A DNA stretch of 64,000 bases from Streptomyces xanthophaeus (GCF_000725805.1 NZ_JOFT01000035.1:13625-77624); one strand, 5' to 3'. Numbered from the stretch's first letter, positions 1-10,359 are shown. Translations and numbers: made by a program. Notes: generated by a model not told the origin, from the letters alone.

Positions 1-604
1 AACCGGTGGGCAGTCTGCGCACCCCGGGGTCCCGGACCTTGCCGCTGACGTCCACCACGATCCGTGTCCCCGCGCCCGCTGCCGCGCCCTGCGCAGGTGC
101 CGCAGCGGCCGCACCGGCCGGTACCGGGGCCGGGTCCGGGACCACGGGCGGAGCCTTCCCGGGAGCCACCACGGCGGGCGCCGTGACCGGCTCCGGCCGG
201 GCGGACCAGTACTGCTGTGCGGCCAGCCCGACCGCGGCGAGCAGCACCACCGCCACGGCGGCCACCGTGCGCGGCTCGACGGCGCAGCGGGCCTGGAGCC
301 AGACCGGCAGGCGCTCCCGCACGGCGGTCCGCCACCCGCCCCCGGGCAGCGGCTCGGCCCCGTCCCCCGGGCCGGTTCCCACTCCCGCCCCCGACACCGC
401 GGCGGGCTCCGCGGGATCCACCGGATGCGCCCGCGGCGGGCTGCTGCCCCCCAGCAGGGCCTCGGCCCGGCGGCGCACCGCGGCGGGCTCGGGCAGGGGC
501 CTGCGCCCGGCGCGGCGGCGGCGCAGGCGACTGTCGGAGAGGCGGGGCCGGCCGGGGCCGCTGGTGGCGCCGGACGGATACGAGGAACGCGTACGAAGAG
601 TCAT
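1..604 (-). CDS. ComEA-like DNA-uptake/SLBB protein (3' end outside window)
   Basis: The gene starts with ATG at 604 and runs off the left edge after 201 codons. A basic, Pro/Ala-rich cytoplasmic region (about residues 1-110) is followed by one membrane segment (about 113-131), a Pro/Ala linker and the beginning of an SLBB-type domain (IVVDVSGKVRDPG, from about residue 181). This is the architecture of actinobacterial ComEA proteins, whose C-terminal helix-hairpin-helix DNA-binding domain would lie outside the window; comEC normally follows. In competent bacteria ComEA binds incoming DNA; in Streptomyces the role is unproven. Family assignment rests on the membrane anchor, SLBB start and position next to the DegV/leuS genes. 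Confidence 0.75.
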   Translation of the reverse strand, partial: MTLRTRSSYPSGATSGPGRPRLSDSRLRRRRAGRRPLPEPAAVRRRAEALLGGSSPPRAHPVDPAEPAAVSGAGVGTGPGDGAEPLPGGGWRTAVRERLPVWLQARCAVEPRTVAAVAVVLLAAVGLAAQQYWSARPEPVTAPAVVAPGKAPPVVPDPAPVPAGAAAAAPAQGAAAGAGTRIVVDVSGKVRDPGVRRLPTG

Positions 605-654
605 GCCACGACCGTAGGGGCACATCCCGACAGCCGTTCGGATCCCTCAATTCC

Positions 655-681
655 TGTGGGGAACCAGCTTGTTGTGGATAA
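655..681 (-). promoter_or_regulatory. Possible DnaA box pair upstream of comEA-like gene
   Basis: On the minus strand 681-673 reads TTATCCACA, a perfect match to the classic DnaA box and compatible with the Streptomyces form. An imperfect copy, TTCCCCACA, lies at 663-655, 18 bases away in the same orientation. They sit about 50-75 bases upstream of the comEA-like start. The match is seen directly; DnaA binding is inference from a short motif. Confidence 0.35.
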
Positions 682-716
682 CCCGCCCACCCGTTCCGGT
701 GAGTTCCGGCACCCTC

Positions 717-790
717 AGCCCGGCGCCCGGCGCCCGGCACCCTCAGCCCAGTGCCCCGCGCCCCGTGCCCCGTGCCCCGTGCCCCAGCAG
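717..790. repeat. GC-rich simple repeat between comEA and degV
   Basis: This stretch is made of short tandem units: GGCGCCC-type copies followed by three to four copies of the heptamer CCCCGTG (about 765-786). It ends at the DegV stop codon. No gene or hairpin of note is visible; probably slippage-generated spacer DNA. Confidence 0.6.
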
Positions 791-1636
791 TCAGCGCGGC
801 GAGACGACCGCCGCCAACAGTCCCGGCCCGGTGTGTGCGCCGATCACCGCGCCGACCTCGCTGACGTGCAGTTCGACCAGTCCGGGAATGCGCTCCAGCA
901 GGCTCTGCGCGAGCTTTTCGGCCCGCTCGGGCGCCGCCAGGTGGTGCACCGCCACGTCGACGCTGCCCGATCCGGCGCGCTCGACCGCCAGCTCCTCCAG
1001 GCGGGCGATGGCCCGGGACGCCGTACGGACCTTCTCCAGCATCTCGATCCGGCCTCCTTCCAGCGTCAGCAGCGGCTTCACCGCCAGGGCCGAACCGAGG
1101 AGGGCCTGGGCCGCGCCGATCCGGCCGCCCCTGCGGAGGTAGTCGAGGGTGTCGACGTAGAAGTACGCGGACATGTCCACGGCCCGCTTCTCGGCGGCGG
1201 CCACGGCCTCGTCCACGGACCCGCCCGCCTCCGCCGCCTCGGCGGCGGCGAGCGCGCAGAAGCCGAGGGCCATCGCGACCATGCCGGTGTCCACGACGCG
1301 GACGGGCACGGGAGCCGTCCTGGCGGCGACCACGGCGGCGTCGTAGGTGCCGGAGAACTCGGCGGACAGGTGCAGGCTGACGATGCCGCTCGCACCGGCT
1401 TCCGCCGCCGCCCGGTAGGCCCGGACGAACTCCTCCGGGCTGGGGCGCGAGGTGGTGACCGAGCGGCGCTTCTGGAGGGCGAGGGCCAGGCTGCGCGCCG
1501 AGATCTCGGTGCCCTCGACGAGTGCCTCCCCGCCGACCACCACGGTGAGCGGGACGGAGGTGATTCCGTGCCGCGCCAGGGCCGGTTGTGGCAGGTAGGC
1601 CGTGGAATCGGTGACGATCGCGACATGGCGGGACAT
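791..1636 (-). CDS. DegV family fatty-acid-binding protein
   Basis: A 281-residue DegV protein. The N-terminus MSRHVAIVTDSTAYLP carries the family's TDST motif, and the SLHLSAEFSGTY stretch (about residues 85-96) is the typical SxxxSGT lipid-binding signature. DegV/FakB proteins bind a fatty acid and present it to a fatty-acid kinase in Firmicutes; the actinobacterial role is less clear. Open reading frame continues upstream to 1717, but the conserved N-terminus begins at ATG 1636. It lies downstream of the 258-residue membrane protein gene on the same strand, with the comEA-like gene following. Confidence 0.9.
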   Translation of the reverse strand: MSRHVAIVTDSTAYLPQPALARHGITSVPLTVVVGGEALVEGTEISARSLALALQKRRSVTTSRPSPEEFVRAYRAAAEAGASGIVSLHLSAEFSGTYDAAVVAARTAPVPVRVVDTGMVAMALGFCALAAAEAAEAGGSVDEAVAAAEKRAVDMSAYFYVDTLDYLRRGGRIGAAQALLGSALAVKPLLTLEGGRIEMLEKVRTASRAIARLEELAVERAGSGSVDVAVHHLAAPERAEKLAQSLLERIPGLVELHVSEVGAVIGAHTGPGLLAAVVSPR

Positions 1637-1822
1637 GAGCCGGAGGTTACCGCCCACAGGGGCGGGACGGCAGCCTGGCCCCCTGCGGAGCCTGCAGGCC
1701 GGGGCCTCGGCGCGCAAGTCCGAGGCTCAACCTCCCGCCTCGGCCCGCACACATCCCAGACCTCGGACCCCGCCCTCAGCGCGTGAGCGCCGAGCTCAGC
1801 CCGCGAGCTCAGCCCTCGCGCC

Positions 1823-2599
1823 TCAGGTCGTGCTCTCCGGCCGTCGCGTCTTCTGCCAGGGGTACGGGGCAGCCGGGGCCGCCGGGTTCAGGGCCGCCTG
1901 CTGCGGCCCCGCGGCCCGTCCGCCCGGCTCCGGAGCCGGGGCCGCAGCGGGAGCCGATGCAGCGCCGGGAGCCGGAGCGGGAGCGCCGCCCTGGCCCGCG
2001 GCCTGCGCCGCGTCCCACGCCGCGGCCGCGGCCGCCAGGTCGTCCACCGGCTCCCGCGACCAGTCCCGCAGCGCGTCGGACTCGACCTCGATCTGGGCCG
2101 ACAGCACCGCCAGGTCGTCGGCCGCGAAGCGCCGGGCCCGATCCCGCGCGGCCCACCGCAGCGAATCCGCGGCCTGCGTGATCCGCGCCGTGCGCTCCCT
2201 CAGGTCGGGCAGGCTCGCGGTGATCCGCTGCCGGTCGGGCTCCTGCTCCAGTCGCTTCAGCTCGTCGTCCAGTTCGTGCCCGTGCGCGCTCAGCCGCTCG
2301 AACAGCCCGATCGACTCCTTCAGCGAGCTGTCCACGCGGGCGCCCTCGTACAGGGCCTGCTGCGTGGTCCTCATCGAGGTCCGCAGGTCGAGCCGCAGCT
2401 GTGCCAGCGCGCCCGGGACCCCGACCTGACCCAGGCTCTTGGCCCGGAGGGTGGTGTCCTCGACCGTCCGGCGGGCGTGCGTGATCGTGCGGTCCACGCC
2501 GCGCTTGGCCGCTCCCACCACCTTGACGGTGGCGTACGCCCCCAGGCCCAGGAAGGCGAAAAGCACCATCAGCGCGAAGATGATCAACGCGGCCTCCAT
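1823..2599 (-). CDS. Membrane-anchored coiled protein of unknown function
   Basis: A 258-residue protein starting MEAALIIFALMVLFAFLG, so a membrane segment occupies residues 3-22. The rest is cytoplasmic or exposed, rich in Arg/Glu/Ala/Leu helices (about 30-200), and ends in an Ala/Pro tail (about 210-255). ATG 2599 is preceded by GGGAAGGGA, a good ribosome-binding site, so the longer reading frame to 2719 is not used. I do not recognise a characterised family; it resembles conserved Streptomyces hypothetical proteins located next to leuS. No catalytic motif is visible. Confidence 0.8.
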   Translation of the reverse strand: MEAALIIFALMVLFAFLGLGAYATVKVVGAAKRGVDRTITHARRTVEDTTLRAKSLGQVGVPGALAQLRLDLRTSMRTTQQALYEGARVDSSLKESIGLFERLSAHGHELDDELKRLEQEPDRQRITASLPDLRERTARITQAADSLRWAARDRARRFAADDLAVLSAQIEVESDALRDWSREPVDDLAAAAAAWDAAQAAGQGGAPAPAPGAASAPAAAPAPEPGGRAAGPQQAALNPAAPAAPYPWQKTRRPESTT

Positions 2600-2760
2600 G
2601 AGTGTCCCTTCCCCAGTCCCCAGACAGCTGTTCTTGCGTCCCCTCCACCGTAAACGCAGAGGGCAGGCCAGGGGTTCCAATCGGACCCCCAACCTGCCCG
2701 TACGGGATGTCCCCGACACGCATGGGGACAGCCTCGGACCACGTCAGCCGCTGCAGACGA

Positions 2761-2812
2761 CCTCAGATCACCTCAGGTCACCTCAGACGCCCTCGGACGC
2801 CCTCGGACGCCC

Positions 2813-2820
<8 letters not shown>
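2761..2820. repeat. Six-copy 10-bp tandem repeat overlapping the leuS stop
   Basis: Six consecutive decamers of the form CCTCRGRYSM (for example CCTCAGATCA, CCTCAGGTCA, CCTCGGACGC twice) run in exact register. The leuS stop codon (2813-2815) lies inside the last unit. Single diverged copies occur further left (about 2732). No strong hairpin replaces it as terminator. Confidence 0.85.
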
Positions 2821-5680
<2,860 letters not shown>

Positions 5681-5730
5681 GATTTCTGAAGCTCCATCGA
5701 TCGTCTCTGCCGTCTCTGCCTGCCCAAACG

Positions 5731-5832
5731 AAAAAACCCCTCGCACAGGAGGGGACGCCGCGCCGATGCCGACCTCTGGAGGGTCGGCGCTGATCAGCGC
5801 GGCTCGGTAAGCAGAAGGCGTACGGCACGCAT
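5731..5832 (-). promoter_or_regulatory. leuS transcription attenuator (leader peptide, hairpins, terminator)
   Basis: Reading the minus strand, a 12-codon leader ORF (5832-5794) is followed by hairpin 5788-5768 (GCCGACC/GGTCGGC, 7-base loop) and then an intrinsic terminator (CCCCTC/GAGGGG, 5754-5737) with six T residues at 5736-5731, about 50 bases before the leuS start. Competing pairings exist: GCGCCGA can pair with TCGGCGC instead of forming the first hairpin, and the GCCGCGC at the leader end can pair with GCGCGGC just before the terminator. This is the layout of ribosome-mediated attenuation; the exact switch is inferred. A TACCCT element (5844-5839) six bases before the leader ATG could be a -10 box giving a leaderless leader transcript. 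Confidence 0.75.
5794..5832 (-). CDS. leuS leader peptide (12 aa, three consecutive Leu)
   Basis: The ORF ATG...TGA encodes [12 protein letters not shown]. The three Leu codons are CTT CTG CTT; CTT is rare in this GC-rich genome, where CTG and CTC dominate. Placement just upstream of a terminator hairpin and leuS indicates a sensor of Leu-tRNA charging. It lacks a ribosome-binding site but has a -10-like TACCCT six bases upstream, compatible with leaderless translation. It is far too short for ordinary gene calling; the call is from composition and context. Confidence 0.75.
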   Translation of the reverse strand: MRAVRLLLTEPR

Positions 5833-5894
5833 GGCGTCAGGGTACCGCAGCGGCCCCTACGGGCGCTCGGGCGTTCCGAACGGTGGGCACGACG

Positions 5895-5929
5895 AGAAGC
5901 GGGCCACCCGATCCGGGTGGCCCGCTTCT
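5895..5929 (-). terminator. Perfect 15-bp hairpin after tRNA-Ala
   Basis: AGAAGCGGGCCACCC pairs perfectly with GGGTGGCCCGCTTCT around a 5-base loop, seven bases past the 3' end of the minus-strand tRNA-Ala gene. There is no U-tract, as is common for Streptomyces terminators. Confidence 0.85.
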
Positions 5930-5935
5930 TGACTG

Positions 5936-6008
5936 TGGAGCTAAGGAGAATTGAACTCCTGACCTCCTGCATGCCATGCAGGCGCTCTACCAACTGAGCT
6001 ATAGCCCC
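5936..6008 (-). tRNA. tRNA-Ala(GGC), copy 1
   Basis: The minus strand folds into a standard 73-nt cloverleaf: acceptor GGGGCTA/TAGCTCC with discriminator A, D arm GCTCAGTTGGTAGAGC, anticodon loop ATGGCAT (anticodon GGC) in a CCTGC/GCAGG stem, and a GTTCAAT T-loop. CCA is not encoded. The sequence is identical to the copy at 6506-6578. Confidence 0.97.
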
Positions 6009-6126
6009 TTGCCTTGCCTGCCGCTTCGGTTCCCCTTGGCGACGTCCCAAACATTACACGGTCATGGCCCTGGTCCAAAAATCGGTTTCCGTCGTCCCCG
6101 AGCCATGTCCGTTTTGGGTAATCTCG

Positions 6127-6360
6127 TCACGCTCTCGCGAACTGGTAGAACCGCTTGAGCGTGCAGTGCTCGTCGAGCAGCCGGCCGTAGATCGGCTCCC
6201 CCTCCAGCTCGCGGTACGTCTCGATCGGGTCGCCCTTTATGATCAGCGCCCGCGCGCATTCCTCGCACCAGTACTGGTATTCGGGGTTGACCGGGTCCAT
6301 GTCCCGCACGATCGGCGTGCCGTTGTTGCACCAGTCGCACCGCCGCCGGTGTGCACCCAT
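6127..6360 (-). CDS. Small Cys-rich (possible zinc ribbon) protein
   Basis: A 77-residue protein starting MGAHRRRCDWC. Cysteines at positions 8, 11, 32 and 35 form CxxC-x20-CxxC, the spacing of a small zinc ribbon or rubredoxin-like knuckle. The C-terminal half is rich in Tyr, Glu and Arg. It resembles a conserved Streptomyces hypothetical protein; no function is known to me. It stands alone between two identical tRNA-Ala genes on the same strand. Confidence 0.8.
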   Translation of the reverse strand: MGAHRRRCDWCNNGTPIVRDMDPVNPEYQYWCEECARALIIKGDPIETYRELEGEPIYGRLLDEHCTLKRFYQFARA

Positions 6361-6468
6361 CCGTCAGCGACTCCCTCCCGCGTCGGGCCGTCGACTCCCC
6401 CTCCGGCGGTCCGATTCTGCCACGCCGGTGCGCGCTCGGTCAGCAAGCGAGCAAAGGGTACAAAAACA

Positions 6469-6500
6469 AGGATCCCGCCCCCTGTTGGGGACGGGATCCT
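6469..6500 (-). terminator. Intrinsic terminator after second tRNA-Ala
   Basis: AGGATCCCG pairs with CGGGATCCT, with further CCC/GGG pairing inside. On the minus strand the stem is followed by TTGTTTTTG, giving a genuine U-rich tail five bases beyond the tRNA 3' end. Confidence 0.9.
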
Positions 6501-6505
6501 GATTG

Positions 6506-6578
6506 TGGAGCTAAGGAGAATTGAACTCCTGACCTCCTGCATGCCATGCAGGCGCTCTACCAACTGAGCTATAGCCCC
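6506..6578 (-). tRNA. tRNA-Ala(GGC), copy 2
   Basis: Identical over all 73 bases to 5936-6008, anticodon GGC, no encoded CCA. Identity extends only a few bases past the 3' end. It is followed by its own terminator, so the two copies are separately transcribed. Confidence 0.97.
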
Positions 6579-6702
6579 GCTCTCCGCTGCGCTCCCCCCG
6601 TTTCCGGTGTTCTGCGCTGCGAACAAGAAGAACTCTAGCCTGTGACCAGCCGGAAAGTGAAATCCGGGTGGCAGCCCCGGCGGACGGCAGCCAAGGAGCT
6701 GC

Positions 6703-7359
6703 TCAGTCGTCGTCGCCGAGCACCGGTTCCGGCAGCGTGCCGGCGTTGTGCTCCATCAGACGCCAGCCGCGCGCGCCCTCACCGAGGACGGACCAGCAGC
6801 AGTTGGAGAGCCCGCCAAGGCCCTCCCAGTAGTACGCGTCCAGGCCCAGCAGGCGGCCGATGGTCGTACGGATGGTGCCGCCGTGGCTGACCACGACGAG
6901 GGTGCCCCCCGCCGGCAGCCGCTCGGCGTGCGACAGCACCACCGGCGCCGCCCGGTCGGCGACCTCGGTCTCCAGTTCACCGCCACCGCGGCGGACCGGT
7001 TCGCCGCGCTTCCACGCCCCGTACTGCTCGCCGTACTTCGCGAGGATCTCGTCGTGCGTCAGGCCCTGCCACTCACCGGCGTACGTCTCGCGCAGCGCCT
7101 CGTCGTGCTCCACGGGCAGGCCCGTCACGGCGGCCAGCTCGGCGGCCGTGTCGGCGGCCCGCCGAAGGTCGGACGCCACGATCGCATCCGGCTTCAGCGA
7201 GGCGAGCAGCCGCGCGGCGCGGCGCGCCTGCGCCACACCCGCCTCGGTCAGCTCGATGTCCGTGGAGCCCTGGAAACGGCGCTCCAGGTTCCATGCGGTC
7301 TGGCCGTGCCGCCAGAGGACGATCTTCCTGGGGGTCTTGCCCGTGTCGGTCGCGCTCAG
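6703..7359 (-). CDS. Histidine phosphatase (phosphoglycerate-mutase superfamily)
   Basis: Upstream of the first in-frame ATG (7236) the frame encodes KIVLWRHGQTAWNLERRFQG, the catalytic RHG motif that the family needs at its N-terminus, so the gene must begin near 7359. The second catalytic His is in VVVSHGGTIR. No ATG or GTG lies between the preceding in-frame stop and RHG; the only plausible start is CTG at 7359, which overlaps the rsfS stop as CTGA and yields MSATDTGKTPRK and 218 residues. These enzymes remove phosphate from sugar or other small phosphates; substrate unknown. Translational coupling to rsfS is likely. Confidence 0.85.
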   Translation of the reverse strand: MSATDTGKTPRKIVLWRHGQTAWNLERRFQGSTDIELTEAGVAQARRAARLLASLKPDAIVASDLRRAADTAAELAAVTGLPVEHDEALRETYAGEWQGLTHDEILAKYGEQYGAWKRGEPVRRGGGELETEVADRAAPVVLSHAERLPAGGTLVVVSHGGTIRTTIGRLLGLDAYYWEGLGGLSNCCWSVLGEGARGWRLMEHNAGTLPEPVLGDDD

Positions 7360-7802
7360 AACAGATCACCGTCCAGGTCTTCGTCGCCCGCCGCCTCGCG
7401 CAGCTTGGCGTGCTCCTCGGCCTTGCCGATGGTGAGCTTGGCGTCCTCGGGCAGCTCGATCTCGGGGCAGTCCTTCCACAGGCGCTCCAGCGCGTAGAAG
7501 ACGCGCTCCTCGCTGTGCTGGACGTGGACGACGATGTCGACGTAGTCGAGCAGGATCCAGCGGGCGTCGCGGTCGCCCTCGCGGCGCACCGGCTTGGCGC
7601 CGAGCTTCTTGAGGAGCTGCTCCTCGATCTCGTCCACGATCGACTTGACCTGGCGGTCGTTGGGCGCCGAGGCGAGCAGGAAGGCGTCGGTGATCGACAG
7701 CACGTCGCTGACGTCGTACGCGATGATGTCGTGCGCGAGCCGGTCGGCCGCGGCCTGGGCGGCGGCGGTGATGAGCTCGATGGAGCGGTCCGTGGCGGTC
7801 AC
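7356..7802 (-). CDS. rsfS: Ribosome silencing factor RsfS
   Basis: A 148-residue RsfS/Iojap protein. Conserved stretches include SITDAFLLAS, RQVKSIVDEIEE, WILLDYVDIVVHV and FYALERLWKD. RsfS binds ribosomal protein L14 (uL14) on the large subunit and blocks subunit joining when nutrients are scarce. The start is GTG 7802. It is followed by a 4-base CTGA overlap with the histidine phosphatase; nadD and the LCP-like gene lie upstream, the usual Streptomyces order. Confidence 0.95.
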   Translation of the reverse strand: MTATDRSIELITAAAQAAADRLAHDIIAYDVSDVLSITDAFLLASAPNDRQVKSIVDEIEEQLLKKLGAKPVRREGDRDARWILLDYVDIVVHVQHSEERVFYALERLWKDCPEIELPEDAKLTIGKAEEHAKLREAAGDEDLDGDLF

Positions 7803-7913
7803 TGGCCATGCTTTCGGGTTGGCGGGCAGATCCTTACAAGGGTCTCATGTACCGCCGACACCGCCCGCGCGGAACGATCCGCGCGGGCGAAACCGCATGT
7901 CAGGGCCCCGACG

Positions 7914-7961
7914 GGCCGGTCAGGACCGGTTCAGGGCCGGTTCAGGACCGGTTTCAGGAGG
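7914..7961. repeat. Short CCGGTTCAGGA tandem repeat over the LCP-like stop
   Basis: Four copies of a 10-12-base unit, CCGGTCAGGA, CCGGTTCAGGG, CCGGTTCAGGA and CCGGTTTCAGGA, run up to and over the stop codon (7954-7956) of the LCP-like gene. Confidence 0.8.
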
Positions 7962-9717
7962 CCTTGTAGTCCTTGCCCAGGACCACCACGACGTCCGCGT
8001 TCACCGCGTTCTCCGCCTTCTTCACGGCCGTCTCCGCCAGCCCCAGGGTCTTGGCGACCTCGATCGCCCGGTCCCGCTGCGCGTCGTCCTGGTACGTGAT
8101 CTGCGACGTGGCCGCCGTCTTGTCGGCCTTGCCCCCGTCCACGAAGGTGTAGCCGCCGTTCAGCAGCGCGGCCTTCGCAGCGACCTGCGTCTTCTCGTCG
8201 CCGGTGGCGTCCTTGAGGCCGACCCGCGGCGCGGCGCCGGGCTGGGCCGTCTGGGCGGAGCCGCCGAGGACCTCCTTGACGACCGTCTTGTTGGCCTCGT
8301 CGGTGAGGGTGCCGTCCTGCTTCACCCCGAGGACGTCCGTCCGGTAGGCGCCGACCTTGGCGTGCGCGCCGAGCCGGGAGAGGAGCGCGCCGAGCGTCTT
8401 CGCGTCCAGGGCCGGGTCGAGGATCTGGCCCATGCTCTCGACGGTCGTCGTCGCCGACTGCGCGTCACCGGGGACCTTGCGCAGCACGGCGTACAGCACC
8501 CGGCCCATCCGCTCCAGCTGCTTGGCCTCCGCTTCGCCCTGGCCGCGGTGGGTGGCGTACGCGACGGCCATGGAGCCGCTGAGGCTCTGCTTCTGGCCCT
8601 GGGCCACGGCCGGGGTCTTGGCCGCGTCGTCGGCCGGGACGGCGGTGTCGGTGTCGACCTCGATGCCGCCGACCAGCTCGACCAGGTTCTCCAGGAAGGG
8701 CGTGTCCAGCCGCCAGGTGCCGCCGAGACGGGTGCCGAGCACCGAGTCGAGGGACTCGCGCACGCCCAGGCCGCCGTCCTCGACCGCCTTGCCGAGCCCG
8801 GCGGTCGTGCCGTCCTGCTGGGGCACGCTCAGCGTGTTCGGCACCAGGACGGTGGCGCCCTGCTTGGCGGTGACGTTGTCGACGAGCAGGGCGGTGGAGG
8901 TGCCGCCCTTCTTGGTGTTGTGCAGGTGCACGACGATCATGTCGCGCTTCTGCGCCCCGGCCGCGTCGGCCGCGGCCGGATTCTTCCGGCCCGGGCCCTC
9001 CAGGAACGGCAGCTTGCCCGCGTACCAGAGGTAGCCGAGGCCGCCGACGACGAACACGGCGAGGAGCACGATCAGCGCCACCACGCGGTTGCGGCCGCGG
9101 CGGCGGGCCTCCTCGCGGCGTTCGGTGCGGCTCTCGGTGAACTTGAGCCAGTCGATGACGTCCTCGGACTCCTCGTCCGGCTGGTCGATGAAGGCGAACA
9201 TCTCGGTGCGGTAGTCCCGGCCCGCCTCGGGCTCGGCCTCGGACGCCGATCCCGGCCCGGGTCCGGCGGCGGGCCGGCGCGGTTCGGGGACCTGCGGGGC
9301 CCGCTGCTGCTCGGGCTCCGGCGGGGCCGCGGGCGCGGCGGGGGGTGCCTGCGGCTCCGGGGCGTTCTGCTGCGGGATCCACTGCTGGGCCTGCTGCGTG
9401 CCGTAACCGTAGGACGGGGCGGCCGCCGCGGGGTCGGCGTACTGCTGCTGCCCGTACTCCTGGGCGGCGGGCTGCTGCGGGTAGTACGGCTGCTGCTGCG
9501 GCTGCTGGCCGTAGGCCTGCTGGTAGCCGTAGTCGTAGCCGTACTGCTGCTCGTAGGAGGCCCCGGGCTGCTGCTCGTACTGCTGCTGGGCGGGCGGGGC
9601 GGGCTGCGCGGGCACCTGGCCGTACAACGGCCGCCCGTACGCGTCGTAGCCGATGAGCTGCTGCTCCTGTGAGGCGTACGGGTCGTACGGGTCGTACGGC
9701 TCCTGCCGGTCGTTCAC
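7954..9717 (-). CDS. LytR-CpsA-Psr-like membrane protein with LytR_C domain
   Basis: A 587-residue protein. Residues 1-130 are rich in Tyr, Gln, Pro and Ala; a membrane segment lies near 210-231 (VVALIVLLAVFVVGG); an extracellular LCP-like region spans about 255-430; a LytR_C domain spans about 490-585. LCP enzymes attach glycopolymers to peptidoglycan. In the syntenic Streptomyces position the LCP protein PdtA acts in spore-wall teichoic acid attachment (recalled, not checked). Oddly, the usual SIPRD catalytic stretch reads LVPNTLSVP here, without the Arg. GTG 9717 has a good AGAGGGG site. It is encoded between nadD and rsfS on the same strand. Confidence 0.8.
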   Translation of the reverse strand: MNDRQEPYDPYDPYASQEQQLIGYDAYGRPLYGQVPAQPAPPAQQQYEQQPGASYEQQYGYDYGYQQAYGQQPQQQPYYPQQPAAQEYGQQQYADPAAAAPSYGYGTQQAQQWIPQQNAPEPQAPPAAPAAPPEPEQQRAPQVPEPRRPAAGPGPGSASEAEPEAGRDYRTEMFAFIDQPDEESEDVIDWLKFTESRTERREEARRRGRNRVVALIVLLAVFVVGGLGYLWYAGKLPFLEGPGRKNPAAADAAGAQKRDMIVVHLHNTKKGGTSTALLVDNVTAKQGATVLVPNTLSVPQQDGTTAGLGKAVEDGGLGVRESLDSVLGTRLGGTWRLDTPFLENLVELVGGIEVDTDTAVPADDAAKTPAVAQGQKQSLSGSMAVAYATHRGQGEAEAKQLERMGRVLYAVLRKVPGDAQSATTTVESMGQILDPALDAKTLGALLSRLGAHAKVGAYRTDVLGVKQDGTLTDEANKTVVKEVLGGSAQTAQPGAAPRVGLKDATGDEKTQVAAKAALLNGGYTFVDGGKADKTAATSQITYQDDAQRDRAIEVAKTLGLAETAVKKAENAVNADVVVVLGKDYKAS

Positions 9718-9741
9718 CGCGGGCCCCTCTCTCGTCGAAGC

Positions 9742-10359
9742 TCAGGCGCCCCGGTACAGCTCACGCTTGTCGATGTAGCGCACCACGCCGTCCGGCACGA
9801 GGTACCAGACAGGATCCCCCTTGCCGACCCGTGCACGGCAGTCCGTGGACGAAATCGCCAGCGCGGGCACCTCGACCAGCGAGACGCCGCCCTCGGGCAG
9901 TCCGTCGTCGGTGAGCACGTGGCCCGGCCGGGTGACTCCGATGAAGTGGGCGAGCGCGAACAGTTCCTCGGCGTTGCGCCAGGTGAGGATCTGTGCGAGG
10001 GCGTCGGCACCGGTGATGAAGAACAGGTCGGCGTCTTCGTTCAGCGCGCTCAGGTCCCGCAGGGTGTCGATCGTGTACGTCGGGCCGCCGCGGTCGATGT
10101 CGATGCGGCTCACCGAGAACTGGGGGTTCGAGGCCGTGGCGATGACCGTCATCAGATAACGGTCCTCGGCCGGGGACACGGCGCGCTGCGACTTCTGCCA
10201 CGGCTCGCCGGTCGGCACGAACACCACCTCGTCGAGGTGGAACAGGGCGGCCACCTCACTGGCGGCCACCAGGTGTCCGTGGTGGATCGGATCGAACGTC
10301 CCGCCCATCACTCCGAGCCGGCGCTTGACCGGGCCGGTAGGCACTTCCTGCTCTCCCAT
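9742..10359 (-). CDS. nadD: Nicotinate-nucleotide adenylyltransferase
   Basis: A 205-residue nucleotidyltransferase converting nicotinate mononucleotide and ATP to deamido-NAD in NAD synthesis. The N-terminal [12 protein letters not shown] carries the (H/T)IGH-type nucleotide-binding motif, and the C-terminal [10 protein letters not shown] is the ISST/SxxxR loop. ATG 10359 gives [12 protein letters not shown] 10344 with GGGAG upstream is an alternative start. It heads the nadD-LCP-rsfS-phosphatase gene string, with 24 bases before the next gene. Confidence 0.96.
   Translation of the reverse strand: MGEQEVPTGPVKRRLGVMGGTFDPIHHGHLVAASEVAALFHLDEVVFVPTGEPWQKSQRAVSPAEDRYLMTVIATASNPQFSVSRIDIDRGGPTYTIDTLRDLSALNEDADLFFITGADALAQILTWRNAEELFALAHFIGVTRPGHVLTDDGLPEGGVSLVEVPALAISSTDCRARVGKGDPVWYLVPDGVVRYIDKRELYRGA

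Noticed and set aside
425..1786. 453-residue plus-strand frame over degV and the comEA region
   Set aside because: It spans a spacer and the opposite strand of a DegV gene, with a frameshift-like amino-acid composition.
5681..5832. T-box leader for leuS
   Set aside because: No T-box (AGGGUGGNACCGCG) or specifier-loop stem was found; the leader-peptide design explains the region.
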